Part shown: piece after piece, positions 51,399 through 60,110 of the stretch
Layout of the letters: every line of letters starts with the position of its first letter
Numbering within the stretch: the stretch's first letter is position 1
Assembly (NCBI GenBank): GCA_947494565.1
Contig: CANLVG010000004.1
Span: forward strand, 186,001-250,000
Direction of reading: 5' to 3'
Length of the DNA stretch: 64,000 nt
From: an uncultured Flavobacteriaceae bacterium
GTDB lineage: Bacteria > Bacteroidota > Bacteroidia > Flavobacteriales > Flavobacteriaceae
Notes under the pieces: model-generated
Told to the model about the DNA's origin: nothing
The model's database searches: none
What the model saw: only the letters and a program-made list of their open reading frames with translations
Translations under genes and position numbers: made by a program

Positions 51399-54300
51399 AT
51401 GATGAATCGACTTTTACACAACAATCCAGTAACGATCGCCATACTTTTTTTGATGTTCGTATCGCTGATGGGATGTACTTCCAAGGAGGAGAGCGGAATT
51501 CCAGTTCGGAATCAGCAACATATCGTGCTTATCGGAAATAATCTGGCTTCTCGAATGCTGAATTTTGGACATTTCGAAACCGAGATGCATCTGAGGTATC
51601 CCGATAGCTCGTTATTTATACGAAACATGGCCGATCCAGGCAACACTGCCGGGTTTCGTCCCCATTCGTCCCGGAAATTGCCTTGGGCATTCCCTGGTGC
51701 GGAAGCGTTTTACCCAAATGAGTTGGGCAATACCTCGGGCAGCATCGGATTCTTTCCCTCGGAAGACGAATGGTTGACCAATTTGAAGGCAGATGTCGTT
51801 TTGGCTTTTTTCGGGTATAATGAATCTTTTGCCGGAGAAGCGGGATTGGAAAATTTCAAGAGGGAGCTACATGCCTTTGTGGCGCATACCAAAAATCAAA
51901 AATACAATGGTACAAGTGCACCGAAATTGGCCCTAGTGTCCCCGATCGCTTTTGAGGATCTTTCGGCCAAAATGGACTTGCCTAAAGGGCAAACCGAAAA
52001 TAAGAATCTGAAGCGGTATACTGAAGCGATGCGTGAAGTGGCCATTCAGGATAGCGTACTATTTGTGGACGCATTTACGCCAAGTTCGGAATGGTACGCT
52101 ACTGAGGAAAAACAGATTACCGCCGACGGATTTCAATTGAACGATTTCGGCTACCGGAAGTTCGCCACCCTATTGGCTGATGAAGTTTTCGGCAAGGGGA
52201 GCGTCCAAACAACGGTGAACCGTGATTTGGTCCACAATGCCGTTGTGGAAAAAAATTGGTTTTGGCATAATGAAATCAAGCTGCCCAATGGAGTGCACGC
52301 CTGGGGCAGGCGCTATGATCCTTTTGGCCCCGACAATTACCCCTACGAGAAAGAAAAGATCAATCAGATGACCGTCATTCGTGATAGTGCCATTTGGGCC
52401 GTTGTTGAAGGGGCTGATTTTGACGTCGCAGCTGCGGATGAAAAGACAAGAACACTTCCTCCTGTAAAATCGAATTACGATCCTGGGATGGGCAAGGTAG
52501 AAGACGGCTATAAATACGGTCAGGAAGCCCTTGATCGCATAAAGGCCGCTCCAGGGTATAAAGTAGAGCTATTCGCCTCGGAAAAAGAGTTTCCGGATCT
52601 GGCCAACCCCGTTCAGATGTCTTTTGATAATGAAGGTAGGCTTTGGGTAGGGGTGATGCCCTCCTATCCACACTATAAACCGGGCGACAAAAAGCCTAAA
52701 GACAAGCTTATCATTCTTGAAGACCTTGACAAAGACGGCAAGGCCGATAAGCAAACTACCTTTGTCGATGATTTGAATTTGACGATTGGTTTTGAATTTG
52801 CCCCAGAAGGAGTATATGTTTCCCAAGGAACCAATCTGGTCTTGTTAAAGGACACCGATGGTGATGACAAGGCCGATGAGAAGGAGATTATCTTAAGCGG
52901 ATTTGACGATCACGATACACACCATACTGCAGGTGCTTTCGCGGCAGATCCCTCTGGTGCCATATATATGGGGGAAGGCGTGTTTCTACATACCAACGTA
53001 GAAACGGCTTATGGTCCGGTTCGAGCTACTAATGGTGGGTTTTACAGGTACAGTCCACAACGGCATTATTTGGAGCGAACGGCCCAATTGCCCATACCAA
53101 ATCCTTGGGGAATTGCCTTTGATGACTGGGGACAACCCTTTTTCGCGCATACTTCCGGTCCTGATATGACCTGGATGACTCCAGGAACCATCAAATCACG
53201 ATATGGACAGGCCAATCCGCTGCCCAAGAATTTGATTGAGGAAGTACACCGGGTACGGCCGACCTCGGGACTTGAATTCATTTCAAGCCGCCATTTTCCG
53301 GATGAGGTGCAAGGCGATTTGATCATCAATAATACCATCGGCTTTTTGGGCACCAAACAACATACTATGGTTGACGACCCGGACAGTGCCGGATACCTCA
53401 GTAAACATAGATTGGATTTGATTACGTCAACGGATACCAATTTTCGTCCTGTGGATATGGAATTCGCTCCCGACGGTTCGCTCTATATCGTAGATTGGCA
53501 CAACGTTCTCGTCGGACACATGCAACACAATGCTCGCGACCCGTTACGAGATCATGTACATGGACGAATTTATAGAATTACCTACCCCGAGAGACCATTG
53601 GTCGAGCCGGCCAAGATCGTCGATGCGAGTATTGAAGAACTTTTAGAGAACCTCAAATTGCCCGAATTCCGAACCCGATATCGCACGAAACGCGAGCTAA
53701 GGGCGCGGGACTCGAAGGAAGTTTTAGCAACCTTGAAAAATTGGGTAGGCACCTTGGATAAAACCGATGCAGCCTATGAGCACTATCTTTTAGAAGCGCT
53801 ATGGGTCACCTGGGGTCTGAACCAAGTGGACGCCGATCTCTTGAATCAAGTGTTGAGCGCCAAGGATTTTCGGGCCAGGGCCGCCGCGGTCAAGGTATTA
53901 CGCTACGCCGGACATCAGATTGAAAATCAACCCGAATTATTGATGACAGCTGCCAAAGATGAACACCCGCGCGTACGATTGGAAGCCTTTGTAGCGGCAT
54001 CGTGGTTGACAAAGGAAGAAGGGTTACCCATTATCGAAGCAGCAGGTAAATTACCTATGGATACTTGGATGGAGAAACCCTATGAGGCAGCATTGGCCCA
54101 TATTCAAGGGGTCAACGTGGGGCAAGAGGTCGATGGGGGAACCAAGACCGATCTAGAAGGTGCCGACAAGAAGCTCTTTGTAATGGGCGAGGAAATCTAC
54201 AATCGAGAAGGTTTTTGTGTGACCTGTCACCAACCAGACGGTTTGGGATTGAGTGCATCGCAATTCCCCCCTCTGGCAAAATCTCCCTGGGTGACCGGCA

Positions 54301-54575
54301 ACGAAGAACGCTTGATCAAACTGACCTTGCATGGCCTTATGGGGCCATTGGAATTGATGGGGAAAACCTATCCGGGTCAAGTGCCTATGACCCCGTACGG
54401 AGGAATGCTAAACGATGAGGAAATCGCGGCGGTATTGACCTTTGTACGAAACGCTTTTGACAATAAAGCCTCGGTCATATCACCCGATTTAGTGAAGAAG
54501 GTTCGGGAGCAGACCAAGGACAAGGAAGGGTTTTATTCCCCAGCGGAACTATTGAAAGAACACCCCATGGAGTAG
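51399..54575 (+). CDS. Secreted PVC-type cytochrome c dehydrogenase with SGNH-like N-terminus
   Basis: A 1058-residue exported lipoprotein (SLMGC). Residues about 40-270 resemble an SGNH/GDSL hydrolase (IVLIGNNLASRML, VLAFFGYNESFAG, DGFQLNDFGYRKFATLLADE). About 370-760 are a PVC-type beta-propeller membrane dehydrogenase (GYKVELFASEKEFPDLANPVQMSFDNEGRLWV, RPVDMEFAPDGSLYIVDWHN). HEAT-like repeats lie at about 770-900. A c-type heme domain with CVTCH (about 943) is at the C-terminus. It should pass electrons from a sugar-like substrate to the respiratory chain in the periplasm. Two adjacent ATGs are possible starts. Confidence 0.9.
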   Translation: MMNRLLHNNPVTIAILFLMFVSLMGCTSKEESGIPVRNQQHIVLIGNNLASRMLNFGHFETEMHLRYPDSSLFIRNMADPGNTAGFRPHSSRKLPWAFPGAEAFYPNELGNTSGSIGFFPSEDEWLTNLKADVVLAFFGYNESFAGEAGLENFKRELHAFVAHTKNQKYNGTSAPKLALVSPIAFEDLSAKMDLPKGQTENKNLKRYTEAMREVAIQDSVLFVDAFTPSSEWYATEEKQITADGFQLNDFGYRKFATLLADEVFGKGSVQTTVNRDLVHNAVVEKNWFWHNEIKLPNGVHAWGRRYDPFGPDNYPYEKEKINQMTVIRDSAIWAVVEGADFDVAAADEKTRTLPPVKSNYDPGMGKVEDGYKYGQEALDRIKAAPGYKVELFASEKEFPDLANPVQMSFDNEGRLWVGVMPSYPHYKPGDKKPKDKLIILEDLDKDGKADKQTTFVDDLNLTIGFEFAPEGVYVSQGTNLVLLKDTDGDDKADEKEIILSGFDDHDTHHTAGAFAADPSGAIYMGEGVFLHTNVETAYGPVRATNGGFYRYSPQRHYLERTAQLPIPNPWGIAFDDWGQPFFAHTSGPDMTWMTPGTIKSRYGQANPLPKNLIEEVHRVRPTSGLEFISSRHFPDEVQGDLIINNTIGFLGTKQHTMVDDPDSAGYLSKHRLDLITSTDTNFRPVDMEFAPDGSLYIVDWHNVLVGHMQHNARDPLRDHVHGRIYRITYPERPLVEPAKIVDASIEELLENLKLPEFRTRYRTKRELRARDSKEVLATLKNWVGTLDKTDAAYEHYLLEALWVTWGLNQVDADLLNQVLSAKDFRARAAAVKVLRYAGHQIENQPELLMTAAKDEHPRVRLEAFVAASWLTKEEGLPIIEAAGKLPMDTWMEKPYEAALAHIQGVNVGQEVDGGTKTDLEGADKKLFVMGEEIYNREGFCVTCHQPDGLGLSASQFPPLAKSPWVTGNEERLIKLTLHGLMGPLELMGKTYPGQVPMTPYGGMLNDEEIAAVLTFVRNAFDNKASVISPDLVKKVREQTKDKEGFYSPAELLKEHPME

Positions 54576-54675
54576 AAGGGCAGCTGGGGCCAATAATACA
54601 AACGGTTTACGCATAACCCTATGTCTCAAGGACTCATGGTCTTTTTAGGGAAAAGGAACCGAAATGGTATAGTGT

Positions 54676-55419
54676 ATGCTTAAAAAAGCCGTTGGCATGA
54701 GATATTATGGAGTCATCTTATTTTTTATTCACCTTATTGGGTTTGGACAGACAACGATGGTAGATAACAAAGAATTGCATGTAGTTGAAATAGCGTTTTC
54801 TGGAGAAGCAAGCTTATCGAAAATTTCCGAACTCTTAGAGGCCAATGCCGAACTTCACTCAATCGATTTCATCAATTGGGAAGTTTTTCCGTACCGTCCT
54901 GAAGTTAAATTCAGAATAGCCCACCACGCAAATCAAATTTGGTTGAAGCTTTATGTGCAGGAGGAGAATGTCTTAGCCCAAAGAACAGAGACCAATAGTG
55001 CAACGCATCGGGATAGTTGTGTAGAGTTTTTTCTTGACCCTATAGGCGATGGCAACTACTACAACTTCGAATTTAATTGCATAGGAGTGACCCATTTGGC
55101 CTATGGACCCGATAGAAACGAACGAAAGTTTGTCGATCCTACAATTATTGAGGAAACGGTTCGGATCGAATCTTCGTTGGGGAGCAAAGCTTTCGAAGAG
55201 CGAAAAGGAGGCCACGAATGGGAAATGACGGTGGTCATTCCTGCAGAAGTACTAACCCATAACCAGGGCATCACCTTAAAAGACCTTAGGGCCAAGGCCA
55301 ATTTTTACAAATGTGCCGATGATACCTCAAAGCCACATTACCTGAGTTGGAATCCGGTCGGGACCGATAGCCCCGATTTTCATCAACCCTCTTTTTTCGG
55401 AAGCTTGATTTTTGATTAG
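54676..55419 (+). CDS. Secreted CBM9-like carbohydrate-binding protein
   Basis: A 247-residue secreted protein (hydrophobic N-terminus ending GFGQ). The fold is of carbohydrate-binding family 9-like type: IWLKLYVQEENVLAQ, DSCVEFFLDPIGDGNYYNFEFNCIGV, WEMTVVIPAEVL, FYKCADDTSKPHYLSWNPV, HQPSFFGSLIFD. It likely binds a substrate for the neighbouring dehydrogenases. It is preceded by a 100-bp gap. Confidence 0.85.
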   Translation: MLKKAVGMRYYGVILFFIHLIGFGQTTMVDNKELHVVEIAFSGEASLSKISELLEANAELHSIDFINWEVFPYRPEVKFRIAHHANQIWLKLYVQEENVLAQRTETNSATHRDSCVEFFLDPIGDGNYYNFEFNCIGVTHLAYGPDRNERKFVDPTIIEETVRIESSLGSKAFEERKGGHEWEMTVVIPAEVLTHNQGITLKDLRAKANFYKCADDTSKPHYLSWNPVGTDSPDFHQPSFFGSLIFD

Positions 55420-55625
55420 TAAAACACTTATATCCATAGTTGGTCAAAAAAATGTGCTCGTACACATTTTTTGAATATCCCTTGCTTCTTATTGAAAAGA
55501 ACGGTATCTTAAAGCTGTGGTTTTGTGACAGATACCGACCCGATATCACATCACTTTTTTTGTTCTTTCGACGTCCCCCTTCGAAGACGACCGCAACAAC
55601 CCTTACGAACCAAAAAACTACCATC

Positions 55626-57380
55626 TTGTCCAACCTAAAGAGATCGATATTCTTCTTCCTGATAACAGGATTTTTCGTTAGGTGTACTAGTGAGCCCCCC
55701 GATGGGGGACTGCTGCTTCCTGATGATTTCAAGTCCGTTGTTGTGGTCGATAGTGTTGCCGAAACCGTGCGGCATATGGCGGTTACCCAAGACAATATCC
55801 TCTATGCCAAACTGAGAAATGCCAATGAAAATGCGTCGGTGGTTGCACTGCAGGATGACAATGACGATGGCGTGGCCGATGTGGTCAAAAAATTCGGTGG
55901 AAACTCGCCGAAAAACAAATGGAGTTATGCTACGGCAATGCGTGTATATAACGACTATATTTATTTTAGCTCTGATTTGGTGGTGTATCGCTATAAGTTG
56001 AAACCTGGCACCCTGATTCCCGAAGGTGAGGCCGAGGTGGTTTTGACCGATGATCACGAGCATGGTAAACATGAACATATTGGTAAACCCATAGCCTTTG
56101 ATAATAAGGGGCATATGTTTGTGCCGTTTGGAGCTCCTTCGAATGCCTGTCAGGATCCGAAACGCACGCCCGGAGCACCCGGGCAAGATCCATGCCCACA
56201 ACTGGAAGACCATGCAGGTATTTGGCGTTTTGATGCCAACCAATTGGGACAGACCCAAAAGGATGGCTACAAATATGCCACAGGAATACGAAGTTTAGTC
56301 GCGATGAACTGGAACCCGGTAGATGAGGAATTATATGCCGTAATGCACGGGCGTGATGACTTGTTGCGCTTATGGCCCAACAAGTATTCTCCTCATGAAA
56401 GCGCCTTGCTCCCTTCAGAAGAGTTTATGCGCGTCACGGAGGGCTCCGATTTTGGTTGGCCTTATTGCTATTATGATCAGATAAAAGAAAAAAAGGTATT
56501 GGCGCCTGAATATGGTGGCGATGGCGATAGTATAGGAAGATGCGATCAATTTGAAGATCCCATCATGGGCTTCCCTGGTCATTGGGCACCCAACGACCTA
56601 GTGTTCTATGAAGGCGACCAATTTCCCGACCGCTACAAGAATGGAGCCTTTATCGCATTTCATGGATCTACGAATCGTGCCCCCTATCCGCAATCGGGCT
56701 ATATCGTGGCCTTTGTTCCTTTTAAGGATGGAAAACCCAGTGGCGCTTGGGAAGTATTTGCAGATGGCTTTGCCGGAGTTGACCCTATTGTCAGTGTGAC
56801 CGACGCGAAACACCGCCCAATGGGAATTGCTTTTGCCCCTGATGGGTCAATGTATATTTCCGATTCGGTCGAGGGCAAAATCTGGAAAGTGACCTATGAA
56901 GGCGAAAAGACCACTTTTGGCGAGAGGCAGTTGGCGGGCATGGAACAACGGAAAGCCATGTCACATGTTCGTACGCCCCATGTCATTGACGACAATCTGA
57001 TGAAAGATGAAGTCGTCGGAGGTGAAAACACCTACTATCGCTACTGTAGTGCTTGTCATCAACTCAATGGTAAAGGCGCAGGGGGTCGGTTTCCTCCACT
57101 TACCGGAACCGATTGGGTTACGGGCGATAAGGAACGGTTGATCAAGGTACTGCTCAACGGTATGGAAGGGAGTCTTGAAATTGAAGGAAAGGTGTACAAC
57201 GGCGTAATGCCACAGCATGCCTTCTTGAACGATAAAGAAATCGCGGAGGTCTTAACGTATATCCGATCCAATTTTGGAAACGAAGCGAGTGACATTCAAC
57301 CGGAAGAAGTACAAACGGTGCGCAAGGAACAAGAGCAAAATGATGAACCGATGACGCCGGTAGACGCCGCCGCAAAATAA
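55626..57380 (+). CDS. PQQ-type sugar dehydrogenase with C-terminal cytochrome c
   Basis: I start at the TTG at 55626, because it places a good lipoprotein signal (FFVRC) near the N-terminus. The frame runs open to 55440 but that leader is not coding-like. The main part is a beta-propeller of the soluble glucose-dehydrogenase class (GDSIGRCDQFED, MYISDSVEGKIWKVTYEGE, GRDDLLRLWPNKYS). A C-terminal cytochrome c domain follows (YCSACHQLNGKGAGG, heme at CSACH). It oxidises a sugar or alcohol in the periplasm; the cofactor assignment is by family. Confidence 0.85.
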   Translation: MSNLKRSIFFFLITGFFVRCTSEPPDGGLLLPDDFKSVVVVDSVAETVRHMAVTQDNILYAKLRNANENASVVALQDDNDDGVADVVKKFGGNSPKNKWSYATAMRVYNDYIYFSSDLVVYRYKLKPGTLIPEGEAEVVLTDDHEHGKHEHIGKPIAFDNKGHMFVPFGAPSNACQDPKRTPGAPGQDPCPQLEDHAGIWRFDANQLGQTQKDGYKYATGIRSLVAMNWNPVDEELYAVMHGRDDLLRLWPNKYSPHESALLPSEEFMRVTEGSDFGWPYCYYDQIKEKKVLAPEYGGDGDSIGRCDQFEDPIMGFPGHWAPNDLVFYEGDQFPDRYKNGAFIAFHGSTNRAPYPQSGYIVAFVPFKDGKPSGAWEVFADGFAGVDPIVSVTDAKHRPMGIAFAPDGSMYISDSVEGKIWKVTYEGEKTTFGERQLAGMEQRKAMSHVRTPHVIDDNLMKDEVVGGENTYYRYCSACHQLNGKGAGGRFPPLTGTDWVTGDKERLIKVLLNGMEGSLEIEGKVYNGVMPQHAFLNDKEIAEVLTYIRSNFGNEASDIQPEEVQTVRKEQEQNDEPMTPVDAAAK

Positions 57381-57397
57381 GATTCAAATCGAAAAAG

Positions 57398-58648
57398 ATG
57401 AAAAAGACGGTATGTTTTAATTTTCTGTTCGCAGCCTTTTATCTGTTTACCACGGTTGCGTTTGCCCAAGACTATGATATTCTTATTAAAAAGGGACACC
57501 TTATCGATGTCAAAAACGGTTTGGATAAGGTGATGGATATGGCCATCAAGGATGGTAAAATAGCAGCGGTCGGTGACAACATTTCGGCGCGCAAATCGAA
57601 AACCGTAATCAATGCGGAAGGCTTATTTGTATCTCCCGGACTCATTGACATACATGGCCATCATTTTTTCGGTACGGAGCCCAATGCCTATCTGAGCAAC
57701 AGTTTTACGGCGCTACCGCCGGATGGTTTTACCTTGAGAAGCGGTGTGACGACCGTAGTTGATGCTGGGGGGTCCGGGTGGCGTAATTTTCAGACCTTTA
57801 AAGAACAAACCATTGAACGGTCTAAAACAAGGGTACTCTGTTTTTTGAATATCGTAGGGTCCGGAATGAAAGGCGGTGCCACAGAGCAGAACCTCGGTGA
57901 TATGAACGCCAAGCTCACCGCTATGGTGGCACGACAGCATCCAGGAATTATCGTTGGAGTCAAATTGGCCCATTACAGCGGATTTGATTGGACCCCCACG
58001 GAGCGTGCGGTAGAAGCGGGTAATCTAGCCGATATTCCGGTCATGATCGATTTCGGGGGGAGCGAGCCGGAACTCTCATTGGAAACCCTTTTTATGGAAA
58101 AATTACGCCCTGGGGATATTTTCACACATGCGTATGCCCATGTGCAGCGAAGGACCCCCGTGGTCAATGCGAATGGAAAGGTGGAGGAGTTTGCACTTGC
58201 CGCGCAAAAAAGGGGAATTGTTTTCGACGTAGGTCATGGGGGCGGAAGTTTTTTGTTCGAGCAAGCCATACCTTCCATGCAGCAAGGGTTCAAACCAAAT
58301 ACCATTAGTACCGATCTTCATACGGGAAGTATGAACGGAGGGATGAAGGATATCGTCAATGTCATGTCTAAATTTTTGAACATGGAGATGCCCATGAACG
58401 AGCTTATTGCCACGGTAACTTTGAATGCCGCCCAGGCAATAAAACGTACTGATTTAGGGCATTTATCGGAAGGAGCTGTGGCCGATGTAACCCTTTTGAA
58501 CCTGAAGGAGGGCGATTTCGGATTTATCGATACCCGAGGCAAACGAATGAAGGGAACTAAAAAACTCGAATGCGAATTGACCATCCGCGACGGAAAGGTG
58601 GTCTACGATCTGAACGGGATATCAAAATCCGAATGGAACGAGAACTAA
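57398..58648 (+). CDS. Exported amidohydrolase/deacetylase family metallohydrolase
   Basis: A 416-residue enzyme with an N-terminal signal peptide (FYLFTTVAFAQ). Residues match the amidohydrolase/deacetylase group of the EF_0837/AHA_3915 kind: His86 and His88 in LIDIHGHH, Lys189 in GVKLAHYSG, probably carboxylated, THAYAHVQRR, and Asp306 in STDLHTGS. Cytoplasmic members of this group sit beside SelA-like lyases and aldolases in gluconate or glucosaminate-type operons. Here it is exported and likely removes an acyl group from an amino compound. Next is an RraA gene. Confidence 0.9.
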   Translation: MKKTVCFNFLFAAFYLFTTVAFAQDYDILIKKGHLIDVKNGLDKVMDMAIKDGKIAAVGDNISARKSKTVINAEGLFVSPGLIDIHGHHFFGTEPNAYLSNSFTALPPDGFTLRSGVTTVVDAGGSGWRNFQTFKEQTIERSKTRVLCFLNIVGSGMKGGATEQNLGDMNAKLTAMVARQHPGIIVGVKLAHYSGFDWTPTERAVEAGNLADIPVMIDFGGSEPELSLETLFMEKLRPGDIFTHAYAHVQRRTPVVNANGKVEEFALAAQKRGIVFDVGHGGGSFLFEQAIPSMQQGFKPNTISTDLHTGSMNGGMKDIVNVMSKFLNMEMPMNELIATVTLNAAQAIKRTDLGHLSEGAVADVTLLNLKEGDFGFIDTRGKRMKGTKKLECELTIRDGKVVYDLNGISKSEWNEN

Positions 58649-58679
58649 TGGATACAAAGTAACTAATACCGATACGCTC

Positions 58680-59597
58680 ATGAAATTATTGCATGCCATA
58701 CTCTTTATCATAGCGGCGGGGCATTTGACCCTGGCACAGACCGCCTCAAAAGAACAGCTTATTTTTCTTACCCCCGAATGGACGGGAGAACGATTTGAGG
58801 ACGGAAGGCCTAAAGTCGCCGATGATATCCTGAGGCGGATGAAATCTGTGGCCATTGAAGAGGCTTGGGGCGTATTGCGAAATGAGGGGTACCACAATCA
58901 GTTCGAAGGAGGTTGGCAACCCTTGCATGATGATGTTCCTGTGGTAGGAAGGGCGTTGACGGTACAATATATGCCTAACCGACCCGACGTTTCCGAACAA
59001 ATCAAAAAGAAAGGAACCGAAGAGGGACAAATAGGCAATACCAATTCTTGGCCGATCGACATGCTGCAACTGGGTGATGTATATGTTGCGGACGGATTTG
59101 GGAAAATAGTAGATGGTACCTTAATCGGGGATAATTTGGGCAATGCCATCTATGCCAAGTCGAAAACAGGAGTGGTTTTCAATGCCTCCAGTCGCGATCA
59201 AGAAGGACTTTCCAAAATCGAGGGTTTTAATGCTTTTGTTCGCGAATGGCACCCGTCGTTCCTAACGGAAGTGATGCTCTTGAGTATCAACTCACCCATT
59301 CGCATAGGGGCGGCTACTGTACTACCAGGTGATATTGTCCTGGGCAAGAAGGAAGGGGTGATGTTCATTCCCGCCCATCTGGCCGAGAAAGTGGTGGTCA
59401 CCTCTGAAGTGGTGCGCCTCCGTGATTTATTCGGAATCACTCGATTAAAGGAGGGAAAGTACACCCCGGGACAAATTGATAATAAATGGACCGCGGAAAT
59501 AGAACGGGATTTTTCAAAATGGTTGAACGATCATATCGATGAACTTCCCGTGCCAAAAGCACAAATACAGGAATTACTTAAAAAGCGAATGTGGTAA
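58680..59597 (+). CDS. Exported RraA family aldolase-like protein
   Basis: A 305-residue protein with a signal peptide ending LTLAQ. The RraA-type fold is shown by LQLGDVYVADGFGKIVDGTLIGDNLGNAIYAKSKTGVVFNASSRDQEGL, including the Gly-rich loop and the Arg-Asp pair used for metal and substrate binding. Enzymes of this fold are oxaloacetate decarboxylases and 4-hydroxy-4-methyl-2-oxoglutarate/4-carboxy-4-hydroxy-2-oxoadipate aldolases. A periplasmic copy is unusual. It is followed after 22 bp by a RidA gene. Confidence 0.88.
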   Translation: MKLLHAILFIIAAGHLTLAQTASKEQLIFLTPEWTGERFEDGRPKVADDILRRMKSVAIEEAWGVLRNEGYHNQFEGGWQPLHDDVPVVGRALTVQYMPNRPDVSEQIKKKGTEEGQIGNTNSWPIDMLQLGDVYVADGFGKIVDGTLIGDNLGNAIYAKSKTGVVFNASSRDQEGLSKIEGFNAFVREWHPSFLTEVMLLSINSPIRIGAATVLPGDIVLGKKEGVMFIPAHLAEKVVVTSEVVRLRDLFGITRLKEGKYTPGQIDNKWTAEIERDFSKWLNDHIDELPVPKAQIQELLKKRMW

Positions 59598-59619
59598 AAT
59601 AGGATTAAAAGTAAAACAT

Positions 59620-60093
59620 ATGGAAAATAAAACGACACGAAGGGGCTCCTTCAAAAAATTGGGAATGGGTATTGCCGCCTTATTCGGGGTAGGTACGGTT
59701 AGTGCAATGGCAACCAAATCAAAAATCAAAAAAGAGGTAGTAGGGGAAATCGTTACAGATCAAGACATACCGCTGTTTTCAGGAGCGGTAAAACATGGCA
59801 ATACCCTTTATATCGCGGGTAAAGGCGCCCATACGGAACCTTTTGAGATCAAGGCCCATACCGAAATAGTACTTCAAGAACTGCAAAAAGAATTGGAAAG
59901 AAACGGCTCGTCTATGGAGCAGGTATTGAAAGTGAATGTGTACTTGGCCGATCTCAATGATTATAAGGGTATGAACGAAGTTTTTCGCGGACGCTTCGGA
60001 AAAAATCCTCCAGTTCGAACCACCGTCGCTACCTATGGCGGAGTACCTGGAAAATCCCTTGTTGAGATGGATTGTATTGCAGCTGTCGACTAA
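59620..60093 (+). CDS. RidA family protein with Tat signal
   Basis: A 157-residue protein starting at ATG 59620 (the open frame reaches further back but overlaps the RraA gene). The N-terminus is a twin-Arg signal (TTRRGSFKK then a hydrophobic segment). The RidA fold is HGNTLYIAGKGAHTEPFEIKAHTEIVLQELQKELERNGSSMEQVLKVNVYLADLNDYKGMNEVF. The active-site Arg is retained in PPVRTTVATYGGVPGKSLVEMDCIAAV. RidA hydrolyses enamine/imine intermediates from PLP enzymes. The SelA-like PLP enzyme is the next gene, 17 bp away. Confidence 0.88.
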   Translation: MENKTTRRGSFKKLGMGIAALFGVGTVSAMATKSKIKKEVVGEIVTDQDIPLFSGAVKHGNTLYIAGKGAHTEPFEIKAHTEIVLQELQKELERNGSSMEQVLKVNVYLADLNDYKGMNEVFRGRFGKNPPVRTTVATYGGVPGKSLVEMDCIAAVD

Positions 60094-60110
60094 CATCAAA
60101 AAACAGAATT

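Noticed and set aside
55440-55625. N-terminal extension of the PQQ-type dehydrogenase
   Set aside because: The extended frame starts at TTG, and its 62 residues precede a clear lipoprotein signal. A later TTG at 55626 fits a normal signal peptide.
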